A DNA stretch of 64,000 nucleotides from Kineothrix alysoides (GTDB lineage: Bacteria > Bacillota > Clostridia > Lachnospirales > Lachnospiraceae). The stretch spans positions 62,001 to 126,000 of the forward strand of contig NZ_JPNB01000003.1 of the NCBI RefSeq assembly GCF_000732725.1, in the 5' to 3' direction. Position numbers and translations under genes: made by a program. This document shows, piece after piece, positions 25,791-36,500 of the stretch; within the stretch, counting starts at the first letter, position 1, and each line of letters begins with the position of its first letter. The notes under the pieces were generated by a model. The model saw nothing but the letters and a program-made list of their open reading frames with translations, searched no databases and was not told the origin of the DNA.

Positions 25791-26396
25791 TCACTGTTTC
25801 TTAAAAATAATCTTCATAATCGGGAAGAATACCCAGAAGGATATAATGCTGTTGACGAACATCGTCACGATATCTGCCAGTGTCATTCCAAAAGAGGTTC
25901 CGAACATCTGCATCAGCAGATTGTATACCGGAGTCTTATAAAGTCCCTGCAATGCCGCCGCTCCGATAGAAATGAGTACCCACGACACGAAGTACCAAAA
26001 TGCCGCCTTTCTTACACTGGAGTTGGACTGGAAGGTCACATTCCTCTGCAAAAAAAAGTTAATGACCTGGGCGATGAGCAAAGTGATTTCTACCGCAAGG
26101 AAGTAAGCCAGTCCTCCGCCGCCGCCCGCCGCGATAGCTCCTACCGCATAGTCGAATACATAATAAATGCTTCCATCCAGATTAGTCCCAACGGGAATTA
26201 CTTGAAAGGCCGTGTTCACCAGAGCCGTAAATCCGAAAATGAACTTGATGAGGGGCATTAGCACCATTTGCAGCACCGTTACTCCGTTACTGATGAGAAA
26301 GAAAATTAAAAATTCCATGATATTCGGATGCTTCTTCCTCCAGCTCTTCCATATACTTACTATTTTATTATCCTTTTTTATCGTGTCCAAAACCAT
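25791..26396 (-). CDS. GtrA-family membrane protein
   Basis: 201 residues with four hydrophobic segments (about 28-55, 80-118, 135-153 and 170-195). The characteristic loop NFFLQRNVTF is present after the second helix pair. GtrA proteins are small flippase-like membrane proteins thought to move undecaprenyl-linked sugars or act with glycosyltransferases. A Gly-rich turn (AAGGGGGLAYF) is unusual. It starts 9 bases after the stop of the cytosolic GH3 gene, so the two are cotranscribed. A link between beta-glucoside hydrolysis and lipid-linked glycan transport is possible but not shown. Confidence 0.75.
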   Translation of the reverse strand: MVLDTIKKDNKIVSIWKSWRKKHPNIMEFLIFFLISNGVTVLQMVLMPLIKFIFGFTALVNTAFQVIPVGTNLDGSIYYVFDYAVGAIAAGGGGGLAYFLAVEITLLIAQVINFFLQRNVTFQSNSSVRKAAFWYFVSWVLISIGAAALQGLYKTPVYNLLMQMFGTSFGMTLADIVTMFVNSIISFWVFFPIMKIIFKKQ

Positions 26397-26405
26397 CCTC
26401 CTGCC

Positions 26406-28832
26406 CTATTTCGTATTTCTCTGAGCTCCTCGGCTTCTGAAAAAGCCTCCCACGAATCCCTTAAATCCTGCAAAAAAGTGACCGTTTACCATCCGGACAA
26501 GCTGCCTTGCCATCTCCATCGTAATGATACCGTTAGTCATCTTAGCAATTCCGCGGAAGGGCATATTATAAATGAACAGCACATTCAAGTTGGGAATTCC
26601 CTTTTTCTCGCTGCGCTCCTTGAGTCCCGTCAGCACCTTATAAGCTAATCTGGCCAAACCATTTCGCGCATAGTACATCTGGCATAGGGCATCATTTACA
26701 TCCAGGATACCGTCCTCATTCCAGCGCCCATCGGGTATATCATGCCCCAAAAGTGCGGCGAATTCTCTATCGCTTACTGCTTGTATCCTGCCGCTTTCAT
26801 AGGGTATCATAGCTTCTTTATCATACCAGCATTTTGCCGCCTCACCTAAGATATGCAAACTGCCTCTAAGCCTTATATCCGCACTGGAGGCTCCGATAAA
26901 GATATGGTATTCACCCTCTTCCACCTCCCATCGGTTATTTCCCGTATTGAAATAGCGGAAAGCTTTATCATCCAACGGAATAACCACCCGCTTTGACTCT
27001 CCTGCCTTTAAAAATACTTTAGAAAAACCCTTAAGCTCCTTTACCGGACGGTAAATCTCTGAATTCTTCGCACCGATATAAAGCTGCGCTACTTCCGCGC
27101 CGTCCGTATCTCCGGTATTCGTCAGAATAAAGCTCACTTCCTTTTCTGCAACGCCTAACTCGGAATAGGCAAAGGAAGTATAGCTTAGTCCATATCCAAA
27201 AGGAAACTGCACAGAAACCTCTGCCTTATCGTAATATCGATAGCCGATGTAAAGTCCCTCTCTATATTCCGCACTGTATTCTTTTCCCGGGAAATAATGG
27301 TAGGCCGGGGTATCTTCGCACCTGAGAGGAATAGTCTCTGCCAGCTTCCCGCTGGGACATACCTGACCGGTAATCACCTGAAGCATTGCCCCCGCTCCCG
27401 CCTGTCCCCCCAGATAACCGTGCAGTGCCGCCTTACATTTGTCCATCCAGGGCATTTCGATAGCGGAACCTGCGGAGATTACCGCTGCGATATTGGGATT
27501 TACCTTTGCCACCTCTGCAAGTAAGGAAACCTGACTTTCCGGGATCCTCATATGGGTTCTGTCCAGTCCTTCAGTCTCGCTGATTTCATCCAATCCAAGA
27601 TAAAATAAAACGACCTGCGCTTTCTTCGCCAACTCCAGTGCAGCCCTGCGCATATCGGCATCCTCCCTGCCTCCCCGCGCATAGCCTCTTTCAACGCCAA
27701 CGACAGTAAGTTCATAGTCCTTTAGAACATCTATCGTATTCTCCAGCTTCGTGCAGTTAACGATGGACGATCCCGCACCTTGATAGCGGGGAGTCTTTGC
27801 AAAATCTCCGATTATCGCCACTTTTGTGTCCTTCGAAACAGGGAGCAGATTTTCTTCATTTTTCAGCAGCACGATACTTTCCGCCGCAGCTCTCCTCGCC
27901 GCATTATGGTGCTCCTCTATTTGTATATCCTTACTTTTATGCGCTTTCATGACCGGATGTATTTCATAAATGACCTTTAAAAGCTCTTCCACTCTCCGGT
28001 CTAATATCTCTTCCTTCAGAATTCCTTTGCGCACGGCTTCTGCCAGCTCTCTGTCGCTGTCTCCGCCCGTGGTAGGCATTTCCAAATGGTTTCCGGCCTT
28101 AACGGATTCTACATGGTCGTTGGAACCGCCCCAGTCCGTCACCACAAAGCCTTCAAACCCCCATTCATCCCTGAGGATTTCCTGGAGAAGCTTCTCATTT
28201 TCACTGGCATATACTCCGTTAATGCGGTTGTAGGAGGTCATCATGCTCTTAGGCCTCGCTTCCTTTACCACGATTTCAAATGCCGTCAGATAGATTTCCC
28301 GCAGAGTCCTCTCATCGACGATGGAGTCGCTGGACATCCTTCTCAGCTCCTGACTGTTCACCGCATAGTGCTTCGGACAGGCAGAAATCCCTTTACTTTG
28401 AAGTCCTCTTACTTCTGCTGCTGCCATTTTTCCGCACAAATAGGGATCTTCGCTGTAATATTCGAAGTTACGTCCGCAAAGAGGGCTTCTTTTTATGTTC
28501 ATTCCGGGGCCCAGGATTACACCCACACCCTGCACAAGCGCTTCCTCTCCGATACAAGAACCCACCAGCTCTCCTATCTCGGGGTCCCAGCTATTTGCCA
28601 CGGTTGCCGCAGTTGGAAAACAGGTGGCGGGCAAGCTCGCATTCAGTCCCAGATGGTCTCCCGCTCCTACCTGCCTGCGTACCCCGTGAGGTCCGTCCGA
28701 CATTATAATGGTCGGAAGGTTCAGCCGCTCTATGGTCTTGGTTTCCCACATATCCTTTCCAGATAATAAGGATGCCTTTTCCTCCAGCGTCATCTTATTT
28801 ATCAATTCTTTATAATCTATCATGTATTCCAC
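26406..28832 (-). CDS. GH3 beta-glucosidase-type enzyme, cytosolic, with C-terminal extension
   Basis: 808 residues in the usual GH3 order. The (beta/alpha)8 domain carries the nucleophile Asp233 in VVTDWGGSNDH and substrate-binding KHYAVNS. An alpha/beta sandwich (VVLFYLGLDEISETEGLDR) follows, then an Fn3-like domain (FPFGYGLSYTSFAYSEL). A further 110 residues (LLGHDIPDG through a hydrophobic RGIAKMTNGIITMEM segment) are shared with the enzyme at 31066 and are unassigned. No signal peptide. Likely substrate: short beta-glucosides or gluco-oligosaccharides. GTG 28832 is used; ATG 28823 is an alternative. It heads an operon with the GtrA-like gene. Confidence 0.9.
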   Translation of the reverse strand: MEYMIDYKELINKMTLEEKASLLSGKDMWETKTIERLNLPTIIMSDGPHGVRRQVGAGDHLGLNASLPATCFPTAATVANSWDPEIGELVGSCIGEEALVQGVGVILGPGMNIKRSPLCGRNFEYYSEDPYLCGKMAAAEVRGLQSKGISACPKHYAVNSQELRRMSSDSIVDERTLREIYLTAFEIVVKEARPKSMMTSYNRINGVYASENEKLLQEILRDEWGFEGFVVTDWGGSNDHVESVKAGNHLEMPTTGGDSDRELAEAVRKGILKEEILDRRVEELLKVIYEIHPVMKAHKSKDIQIEEHHNAARRAAAESIVLLKNEENLLPVSKDTKVAIIGDFAKTPRYQGAGSSIVNCTKLENTIDVLKDYELTVVGVERGYARGGREDADMRRAALELAKKAQVVLFYLGLDEISETEGLDRTHMRIPESQVSLLAEVAKVNPNIAAVISAGSAIEMPWMDKCKAALHGYLGGQAGAGAMLQVITGQVCPSGKLAETIPLRCEDTPAYHYFPGKEYSAEYREGLYIGYRYYDKAEVSVQFPFGYGLSYTSFAYSELGVAEKEVSFILTNTGDTDGAEVAQLYIGAKNSEIYRPVKELKGFSKVFLKAGESKRVVIPLDDKAFRYFNTGNNRWEVEEGEYHIFIGASSADIRLRGSLHILGEAAKCWYDKEAMIPYESGRIQAVSDREFAALLGHDIPDGRWNEDGILDVNDALCQMYYARNGLARLAYKVLTGLKERSEKKGIPNLNVLFIYNMPFRGIAKMTNGIITMEMARQLVRMVNGHFFAGFKGFVGGFFRSRGAQRNTK

Positions 28833-28969
28833 ACGCCTTTCTTCTTCCCTGCATATGATAGCTTTTTACTTATCCACACTTTGTTCACTATGTTCATCAT
28901 ATCACAGCTTTCCGGCATTTTTTATTCCTTGCGCAAAATGCGTCATCTGTTTCACAAAATGTATTTTAT

Positions 28970-30715
28970 TTACTCTACTTTCTTGAATTTATTCACTTCA
29001 CCGCTTAACGTATTTACTGTTTCCAGATTGCGGGCAGCCTCGTCGCTTATTGTGGTAATTGAACTAAATAAAATATTAGTATCCTCGTTCGACTGTACCA
29101 CCGCCTTCACACTTTCCTCTACGGCAATAGTAATTCCGCTTAAGCCTTCTGCCATATGAGATGCTGTTTCCCGCAGTTCCTGCGACTTATCCTCAAATCC
29201 TGAAAGCATTTCATTTATCGCTCTTGTATCCTCCTTATAGCCCCCTGTAATGGCTGCAAACTCAGCATAATCTTCTAAGATTATCTCCGTAATATAGGAC
29301 ATAATCTCATCAGAGTTATAAGCAAGCTCCTTTACGGAATCTACTACAATCGTATTCGTTGTTTGGATGTCACCGGCAATGTTCCTGGTATTCTCTGCCA
29401 GCTTTCTTATTTCCTCCGCTACAATAGCAAAGCCTTTTCCCGCATTGCCTGCTCTGGCCGCTTCTATGGAGGCATTTAAAGCAAGAAGATTGGTCTGGGA
29501 AGAAATTCCCAGAATCGCCTCCGTAAGCTCATTTATTTTCTCTACGGAGCGGCTTTTTTCAATAGAGGCTTCCATCCTTCCGCCTATTTGTTTCAATATA
29601 TCTTTCGTCCTCTCCTTGCTTTCTTCCGCCTGCGCACTGACCGCTTGTGCCCGGGTTACAATGTTTCCAACCTGGAGAGAACCGGATCGGGCAGACTCTT
29701 CCATGGTATTAGATGCCTGCAGAACATTCTGTGCCGCGCCGTCCATGTTTTGCAGGGTTGCGCTTATTTCCTCCATGCTTGCCGACATTTCGTTCAACGC
29801 ACCCGAAATATCAGAAGCAGAATCCTTACATTCTAATATGTGGTTATTTATTATCTGAGTGGTGCCCTGAATGGTATGGGAACCGGATTTAATAGATAAC
29901 ATAGCCCGCTGCAAAGCATCCAGGAAGCTATTAATTCCCTTTACAATCTGCCCGATTTCATCCTTGCTGCTGCAGCCTATCCGTACCGTCAGGTCTCCCT
30001 CTCCGGCTTCCAGCTTCTCAATAATGCTGTTCAAATCATCCTTCGTCGTTTTCAACGGTCTGATTATAGTCTTCATACAAATAAAAAAGGCTGCTCCTGC
30101 GGATAATATGAACAAACTCGCCATAACCCATATGATTACTGTGGATCTGGTCACTCTCGAATGTATCAGTTCGGTTTCATGTTCGATACTTAAATCCAGT
30201 ACCTTCTGAAATCCCTTTTCGGCATCCGTCATATTGGCGAATAATTTTTCTAATATTTCATATTCTACTTCAACCGATGCCCTGTCCTCGTTTTCTATAT
30301 ATCCGGCAATGACAGACACTTGCTGTAAATAGGAGTCCATCGCTTTGTAATAAGGCTCATATGCCTCCATCAATGCCGTATTCATGGCTTTATCGGAAAA
30401 CTCCTCACAAATGGCGGCAATATCGCTTACAACATCTCCGCTTCGCTGCGCCGATTCCTGAATTTCCTGTGCTGCTTCCTTTCCACTGCCTTCAGCGTTA
30501 GCTAACAAATAAGATTTGATGGACAAATTGATTCCATCCATTCCCTTCACCAGATTTACCTGATTATATTCCAGACTGAGAAACGAGTCCGAAATTAAAT
30601 CTGAGGACAACCGGACTTGTGAATTGGTAACTCCGCTTAAAGCAGTATTCACCACAAACAATCCTGTGAGAAACACTAGAATAAATAAGATACGAGATAC
30701 TATGGATTTGCGCAT
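28970..30715 (-). CDS. Methyl-accepting chemotaxis protein
   Basis: 581 residues. Membrane helix 1 (about 9-29), a four-helix-bundle type extracellular sensor (30-188), helix 2 (about 190-213), HAMP (about 214-268) and a long signalling hairpin. The conserved tip reads [20 protein letters not shown] with [18 protein letters not shown] after it. It senses a ligand outside the cell or through a binding protein and signals to CheA. It lies inside the GH3 cluster, and its promoter carries two LytTR-type boxes at 21-bp spacing. That suggests chemotaxis toward the locus's sugar is induced together with the enzymes. Confidence 0.92.
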   Translation of the reverse strand: MRKSIVSRILFILVFLTGLFVVNTALSGVTNSQVRLSSDLISDSFLSLEYNQVNLVKGMDGINLSIKSYLLANAEGSGKEAAQEIQESAQRSGDVVSDIAAICEEFSDKAMNTALMEAYEPYYKAMDSYLQQVSVIAGYIENEDRASVEVEYEILEKLFANMTDAEKGFQKVLDLSIEHETELIHSRVTRSTVIIWVMASLFILSAGAAFFICMKTIIRPLKTTKDDLNSIIEKLEAGEGDLTVRIGCSSKDEIGQIVKGINSFLDALQRAMLSIKSGSHTIQGTTQIINNHILECKDSASDISGALNEMSASMEEISATLQNMDGAAQNVLQASNTMEESARSGSLQVGNIVTRAQAVSAQAEESKERTKDILKQIGGRMEASIEKSRSVEKINELTEAILGISSQTNLLALNASIEAARAGNAGKGFAIVAEEIRKLAENTRNIAGDIQTTNTIVVDSVKELAYNSDEIMSYITEIILEDYAEFAAITGGYKEDTRAINEMLSGFEDKSQELRETASHMAEGLSGITIAVEESVKAVVQSNEDTNILFSSITTISDEAARNLETVNTLSGEVNKFKKVE

Positions 30716-30795
30716 GACTTCCCCCTTGAAATGTTTTTTATATATTTTCAGCGATTTTATCTTATCATATATCTTATTTTGACGTATTTTTATGT

Positions 30796-30826
30796 CATAA
30801 ACTGTTGGTTTTAAAGCATAAACTGT
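30796..30826 (-). promoter_or_regulatory. Paired LytTR-type boxes upstream of the chemoreceptor
   Basis: Two identical boxes, ACAGTTTATG on the minus strand, at 30826-30817 and 30805-30796, with starts exactly 21 bp apart. Each fits the LytTR consensus [TA][AC][CA]GTTN[AG][TG]. A -10-like TATGAT lies about 26 bases downstream of the second box. Confidence 0.75.
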
Positions 30827-31018
30827 ACTTTAAACATTTACTCCCGTTATGAAATGTGAGTGTATTCTAAACAGTCTGCTTTCCTGGCTTTCTTATGTAT
30901 TCCGCGATGCCCGCATGCCAGAATAATAGATGCTATCCGCAATCAATACCCATCGTATTCTAAAATCCGTTTCCAGACATCAATAGCTTTTTTCTTCTAA
31001 TTCTATCCCATATATTAA

Positions 31019-31048
31019 TTTCGGCAAGTCTATACAGACCTGCCGAAA
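31019..31048 (-). terminator. Stem-loop after the second cytosolic GH3 gene
   Basis: TTTCGGCA / TGCCGAAA with an inner GTCT/AGAC pair, 18 bases past the stop at 31066. The T-run is weak. The rest of 30830-31018 shows no gene. Confidence 0.6.
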
Positions 31049-31065
31049 TTATACCAATTATTTCC

Positions 31066-33513
31066 TTACTTCATTCTATTCGCTTTTTTCACAACTTTTC
31101 TTTGTTTGAAAAATCCGGAAATCACCTGTCTGAGTCCTCCAAAAAAATGCCCGTTGATAATCCTCATGATTCCGTCTACCATATAACTGCTGACCATTCC
31201 GCCTGTCATCTTTCCGATTCCTCTGAAGGTCATGTTATAAATAAACAAGATATTCAAATCCGGTTTTCCTTTTTCCAAGCTCTTATCCAGCATCCTTGTC
31301 AATATCTTATAGACCAGCCTTGCCGGCGCGCTTTTCGCATAGTATAACTGACAGATTGCGTCATTTGCTTCCAGCGTCCTACTCCAGCTTCCGTCCGGAA
31401 TTTCATGCCCCAACAGCTCTTTCCACTCCTTGTCCGTTACAGATAAAATATCTCCATTCGCATAACTTGGCAGTTTTGCCATATCGTACGGAGACGGCGC
31501 ATTTGTACCTTCTATGACCACACTTCCCGCTAAACGAATATCCGCTACGGAGGCGCCTACCATAATCTCATACTCGCCGCCTTCAACCTCAAAACGGTTT
31601 GTTTTTACATTAAAATATCGGAATGCCTTATCATCCAAGGGAATCGTGACCTTTTTGCTCTCGCCGGCCTTCAAAAATATTTTTTTAAAGCCCTTTAATT
31701 CTTTTGCAGAGCGGTACACAGCAGGCGCCTTGGCGCTTACATATATTTGTGCTATCTCTGCACCATCCATTTTTCCTGCATTAGTGATTGTGAATGTCAC
31801 CGTCGCCGGATTTTCCATATCTTTTTTATGGTTCTCAATTTGCAGATTGGAATAGGTAAAGGTGGTATAACTAATTCCGTATCCGAATGGGAATAACACC
31901 TCATTACCCACCGTTTCAAAATACCGGTAGCCCACAAATAAGCCTTCTCTGTATTCCGCATTCCTCTGCCTTGATGGGAAATAGGGAGCAGACGGCGTAT
32001 CCTCATATGTAAGCGGATAAGTCTCTGAAAGCTTCCCTGACGGATTCACTTCCCCCATAATTGCTTTCAGCATAGCTGACGCTCCTGCCTGACCACACAG
32101 ATATCCATGGATTAACGCCTTGCACTTTGAAAGCCAGGGCATCTCCACTGAAGAACCGGCAGACATAACCACCACTATATTTTTGTTTACTTTTTCAATT
32201 GCATCTAATAGAGAAATCTGATTCTCCGGCATCTTCATATGGGGGCGTTCAAGCCCCTCTGCTTCTGAAATCTCATTCAGTCCCAGATACAAAAGAACAA
32301 CATCCGCCTTCTTTGCAAGCTCCACTGCCTTATTTTGCAGCTCAGCATTTTCCGGTCCGACCCTGGTGTATCCCTGCTCAAACCCAACTACTTTTAACTC
32401 GAAGCACGTGGTCATTTCCTTTGCGGAATCCAACTTTGTGGGATTCACCACAGATGAACCTGCTCCCTGATACCGTGGTGTCCTTGCAAAATCCCCGATA
32501 AGGGCCACGGCAGTCCCCTTCTTAAGCGGCAGAATAGTATCTTCATTTTTCAACAGAACAATGCTTTCTTCACTGGCTTTTTCTGCCATCTGATGATGTG
32601 CTTCCACATCAAAGGCTTTTCCTGAAGCCTTCTCTACCGCCGCTCCTGCGGAAAAAATAACATCTAAAAGCTCATCTAATCGCTTATCGATTAGTCTCTC
32701 ACCGATTTTTCCATCCTTTACCGCCTGAATCAGCTCTTCATCACTGTCACCGCCTGTGGTAGGCATCTCCAGATGGGCGCCGGCCCTTACACCCTCCACA
32801 TGGTCATTGCTTCCCCCCCAGTCCGAAACCACAAATCCGTCAAAGCCCCATTCATCCCGCAGAATGTCCTGCAGCAGATGCTTATTCTCATTGGCATAGA
32901 CTCCGTTTATACGGTTATATGACGACATGATACTCTTTGGCTTTGATTCCTTGACCGCGATTTCAAAAGCGGTTAAATAAATCTCCCGCAAAGTCCTCTC
33001 GTCCATGACTGAATCACTTGCCATGCGCCTCATCTCCTGCGAATTTGCCGCAAAGTGCTTCGGACAGGCAGACACACCGTTTTCCTGAATTCCCCTGATA
33101 TAACCGGCCGCCATCTTTCCTGCAAGATACGGATCCTCAGAAAAATACTCAAAATTGCGGCCGCACAGCGGGTTTCTTTTAATATTCAGGCCAGGTCCCA
33201 AAATAACGCCTACACCCTGACTGGCTGCTTCCTCGCCCAGGCAGTGCCCGATTTCTTCACCAAGGGACGGATTCCAGCTATTTGCAATCGCCGCTGCCGT
33301 CGGAAAACAAGTAGCGGGAACGGAACCATGTATACCCAATTGATCCCCCCTGCCTTCTTGTTTTCTGACTCCATGCGGTCCGTCCGCCAACATGATGCTC
33401 TTTATTCCAACACGCTCTACGCTTCTGGTCAGCCAAAAATCCTTGCCGGAGAACATATAGCATTTTTCTTCCAGAGACATCTGTGAAATAATCTCATTAT
33501 ATTTCAATTCCAT
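31066..33513 (-). CDS. GH3 beta-glucosidase-type enzyme, cytosolic, paralogue
   Basis: 815 residues from ATG 33513 (AAGGG about 9 bases upstream; GTG 33531 is an alternative). It is a close paralogue of the 26406 enzyme along its whole length. The nucleophile Asp lies in GFVVSDWGGSNDH, with CPKHFAANSQE and an Fn3-like FPFGYGISYTTFTYSNL. The same unassigned 110-residue C-terminal extension is present, ending with a hydrophobic-basic tail (GFFKQRKVVKKANRMK). It lacks a signal peptide. It lies after a terminator-like hairpin at the end of the membrane GH3 gene, so it may be expressed partly by read-through of the upstream operon. Confidence 0.9.
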   Translation of the reverse strand: MELKYNEIISQMSLEEKCYMFSGKDFWLTRSVERVGIKSIMLADGPHGVRKQEGRGDQLGIHGSVPATCFPTAAAIANSWNPSLGEEIGHCLGEEAASQGVGVILGPGLNIKRNPLCGRNFEYFSEDPYLAGKMAAGYIRGIQENGVSACPKHFAANSQEMRRMASDSVMDERTLREIYLTAFEIAVKESKPKSIMSSYNRINGVYANENKHLLQDILRDEWGFDGFVVSDWGGSNDHVEGVRAGAHLEMPTTGGDSDEELIQAVKDGKIGERLIDKRLDELLDVIFSAGAAVEKASGKAFDVEAHHQMAEKASEESIVLLKNEDTILPLKKGTAVALIGDFARTPRYQGAGSSVVNPTKLDSAKEMTTCFELKVVGFEQGYTRVGPENAELQNKAVELAKKADVVLLYLGLNEISEAEGLERPHMKMPENQISLLDAIEKVNKNIVVVMSAGSSVEMPWLSKCKALIHGYLCGQAGASAMLKAIMGEVNPSGKLSETYPLTYEDTPSAPYFPSRQRNAEYREGLFVGYRYFETVGNEVLFPFGYGISYTTFTYSNLQIENHKKDMENPATVTFTITNAGKMDGAEIAQIYVSAKAPAVYRSAKELKGFKKIFLKAGESKKVTIPLDDKAFRYFNVKTNRFEVEGGEYEIMVGASVADIRLAGSVVIEGTNAPSPYDMAKLPSYANGDILSVTDKEWKELLGHEIPDGSWSRTLEANDAICQLYYAKSAPARLVYKILTRMLDKSLEKGKPDLNILFIYNMTFRGIGKMTGGMVSSYMVDGIMRIINGHFFGGLRQVISGFFKQRKVVKKANRMK

Positions 33514-33537
33514 TGTTTTTTTCCCTTCCACAGCGAA

Positions 33538-33569
33538 AAAGAGCCGCCACCTTTTGGCGGCAGCTCTTT
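33538..33569 (-). terminator. Terminator between membrane GH3 and cytosolic GH3 genes
   Basis: On the minus strand AAAGAGC and CCGCC arms pair with GGCGG and GCTCTTT, then TTTTC follows. It begins 7 bases after the stop at 33576. Confidence 0.8.
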
Positions 33570-33575
33570 AATCTT

Positions 33576-36500
33576 TTATAACACTTTGTTTATAACATTA
33601 CGTTTTTTCGTGCTTCTCCCACTTTTTACGGAACGGATTGCAAACACGCCCCAAAGGATTAAAGCTGCAATAATGGCAATGTCCGCGAATATCATCACCA
33701 GCATCCATATTGGCAACAGATAGCCATCTGATTGAATACTCATGGCATTGCTGTTGACGACCGAATACAAAATATTCTTTGTCGCTTGCCGAAGAAGCGT
33801 AATCTGTGTTGCATCATCAGTCATAGCAAATGTCTTGGCATCCTGTGTTAAGAACAGGTCGCCGCCGGCACGAATCATCTCGTCCACGTGTGTATAGGTA
33901 TTTAAGCTATAGTCCGTAATGACCGAGCCATGGAAGCCCCATTCATCACGAAGCACCTGCGTAAGCAGTGCATAGCTGCCGCCAGCCCATTTCATCCCCA
34001 CACGGTTGAAGGAAGTCATCATGCCTGTTGCCCCGCCTTCTTTCACTGCAATCTCAAAAGGCTGCAGATAAATCTCCCTCATTGCCTGTTCATTCGCCCA
34101 TACGAGAATACCGTTATATTCACGATCCGTCTCCTGGTCATTGATTGCAAAATGCTTCACGTAACAGTAGACGCCCTTTTTCTCTGCTCCCCGAACCACA
34201 CCTGCGGCGAATTTGCCGGACAGCAGGCCGTCCTCACTGTAGTATTCCCAGTTTCTTCCTGCAAAAGGAGAACGGTGGATATTCACGGCCGGTGCATACC
34301 AACCGGAATAAGGCAATCCATCACCTTTTTCATTGCCTGCAAGACCTTCTTCACCTACCAGCTCACCCATTCTCTCTGCCAGCGCAGCATTCCAGGTGGA
34401 ACCCATTACACATTCTGCCTGATAAGCACAAGTCCCGTATACGACTGATTCTGATAAAAAGCTCGTAAACCCGCTGGGACCATCTGCGTCTATCGTGAGC
34501 GGTTTGTCGACCACCCCGTCAATGCCATTTACTTCATTGGTGCGGAAAGCGCCGAAACCGACCAGATTCTTCATCTCCTCAATGGATATTTCATTCAGCA
34601 GCGTTTCCCAGCGCGGGTCATCGAAGGACACCTCTCCTACATAATTTCCGTCCTCGGCATAAAGCATATCCCTCAGAGACAGCCCGTTATTTACCGGTGT
34701 GGCAGAGGGCGCATCGCCCATTACTTCCCATGGCTTTCCTTCATCAGGTTCTGTGTATTTACGCTTGATGGATTCATCCAGCGCTTCCTTTAAGTCATCC
34801 GTCAGGGTTCTCTCACTGTCATCCAGATAAGCTGTGGGAACCGTACCTGCAAAATCTTTACGGGATACATAGGATGCATAGGTGTTTGTACCGAAAATAC
34901 CGGCGCTCACGTCATCAAATGCATTTACAACTTCTGCTTCCTCACCGTCCGCATCCATATCAGTGGGCATCTGCACACTGTCATTCAGGGTATATACTGC
35001 ATTTGCCTTCGCCGTATGTGAATCGCTTCCTACGATGATATTATAATCCCCTGCTTCCAGTTCATAGCCGCTGAAACCATTTTCATTGGTGTCTGCATAG
35101 TCATATGACTTCATATTCTTCACATCAAGAGTAAGCGTAAGCGTCTCTTCTTCTCCCGGAGCAAGAAGTCCTGTTTTGGCAAAATCACCTAAAACAGCAT
35201 GTGCCTTTTCGATTGCAGGCCCTTCATAATCATAAGGTGCGCTGTAATACAACTCTACAACATCTTTTCCGGCATAATTCCCGGTATTTTTAACCGTCAC
35301 GGATACCTCCAGCGTATCCTCTTCCGTAATAGCGCTTCCATCCGCTTCCGCAAAGGAAACATTCCAATCAAACGTAGTATAGGAAAGACCATATCCGAAC
35401 GGATAGACTACGCTGTCTTCATACCATGTGGACTGCGGGTTCGCTTTCGTCTCCTCATATCCGCGGGTCTCATAATAACGATATCCTACATAAATACCTT
35501 CTTCATAGTTTACAAAAGCATAATCCGTTTTGTCGCCGTCATAAAGATAACGGTTGCCGAATTCACTTCCATAAACGCCGGTATTATACCAGGTCGGGTC
35601 CATTGTAAAATCTGCAGCCCAGGTATCTACCGTATGGCCGGAGGGACTGATCTGGTTCCCTTCCGTATCTATTCCCGTCAAAATCTGTCCCAAAGCCATA
35701 ACGCCCGTTGCCCCCGGAAAGCCCATCCAGAGAATGGAATCGATTCCTTCATCAGCCTTCAATTCCGGTATTTCCATAGTGGTGCCCACGTTCAAAACAA
35801 CGATAACATTAGAAAAATTTTCCTTTACATGTTCCAAAAGAGCTTTTTCATTTGCGTCCAATTCCAGATAATGGCTGTCTGCAGAAGAAGCCCCCGAAAC
35901 GGCACCGCCGCCAAAGCTGTCTGCCATTGTTCTGGGAAGGTCAAAGCCTTCTCCGCCAATTCTGGAAAAAACAACGATTGCCGCATCCTGATAATCTGCA
36001 TAGCTGCCCGTCACATCAGAGGTATAGGAATCAATCGGCGTTTCCCCGGTTCCGAAACCGGGCAACCGCTGTCCTGATGTCATGGCAGGATTTCCCGGTC
36101 TTCCGCTGCCGGATTTGCCGGAATCCTCATAAAAACCCTTAAGCGTTTCATTATAGGAGATTCCCGCTGCATCCAGGCTTTCATATAACGTCTTCTGCAC
36201 TGCTGAACTACTGTTGCTGGCTGAACCGGAACCGGAATAAACAATATTCACTGAGTTCTTGCCAAATACACTGACACGTGCGCCATCGACGGACAAGGGA
36301 AGCACATCATTTTCATTTTTGAGAAGAACGATTCCCTCTTTTTCCACCTCGACCACAAAATCATTGGCTGCATTTAATACTTCTTCCTTACTGGAATACT
36401 GTCTGTCATACCACTCAGCTCTGTTATCCTCTACCACATTGGCGCGTTCTCCGCCAAAAACAAGGCTTAATGAATTTGTAACAATGGGCACGCTTAATAA

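Noticed and set aside
28086-28766. 226-codon plus-strand frame opposite a GH3 gene
   Set aside because: Antisense to a clearly coding catalytic domain, no ribosome site, no recognisable features.
35199-36077. 292-codon plus-strand frame opposite the membrane GH3 gene
   Set aside because: Antisense shadow of a conserved gene; composition rich in Ile, Arg and Cys without a domain pattern.
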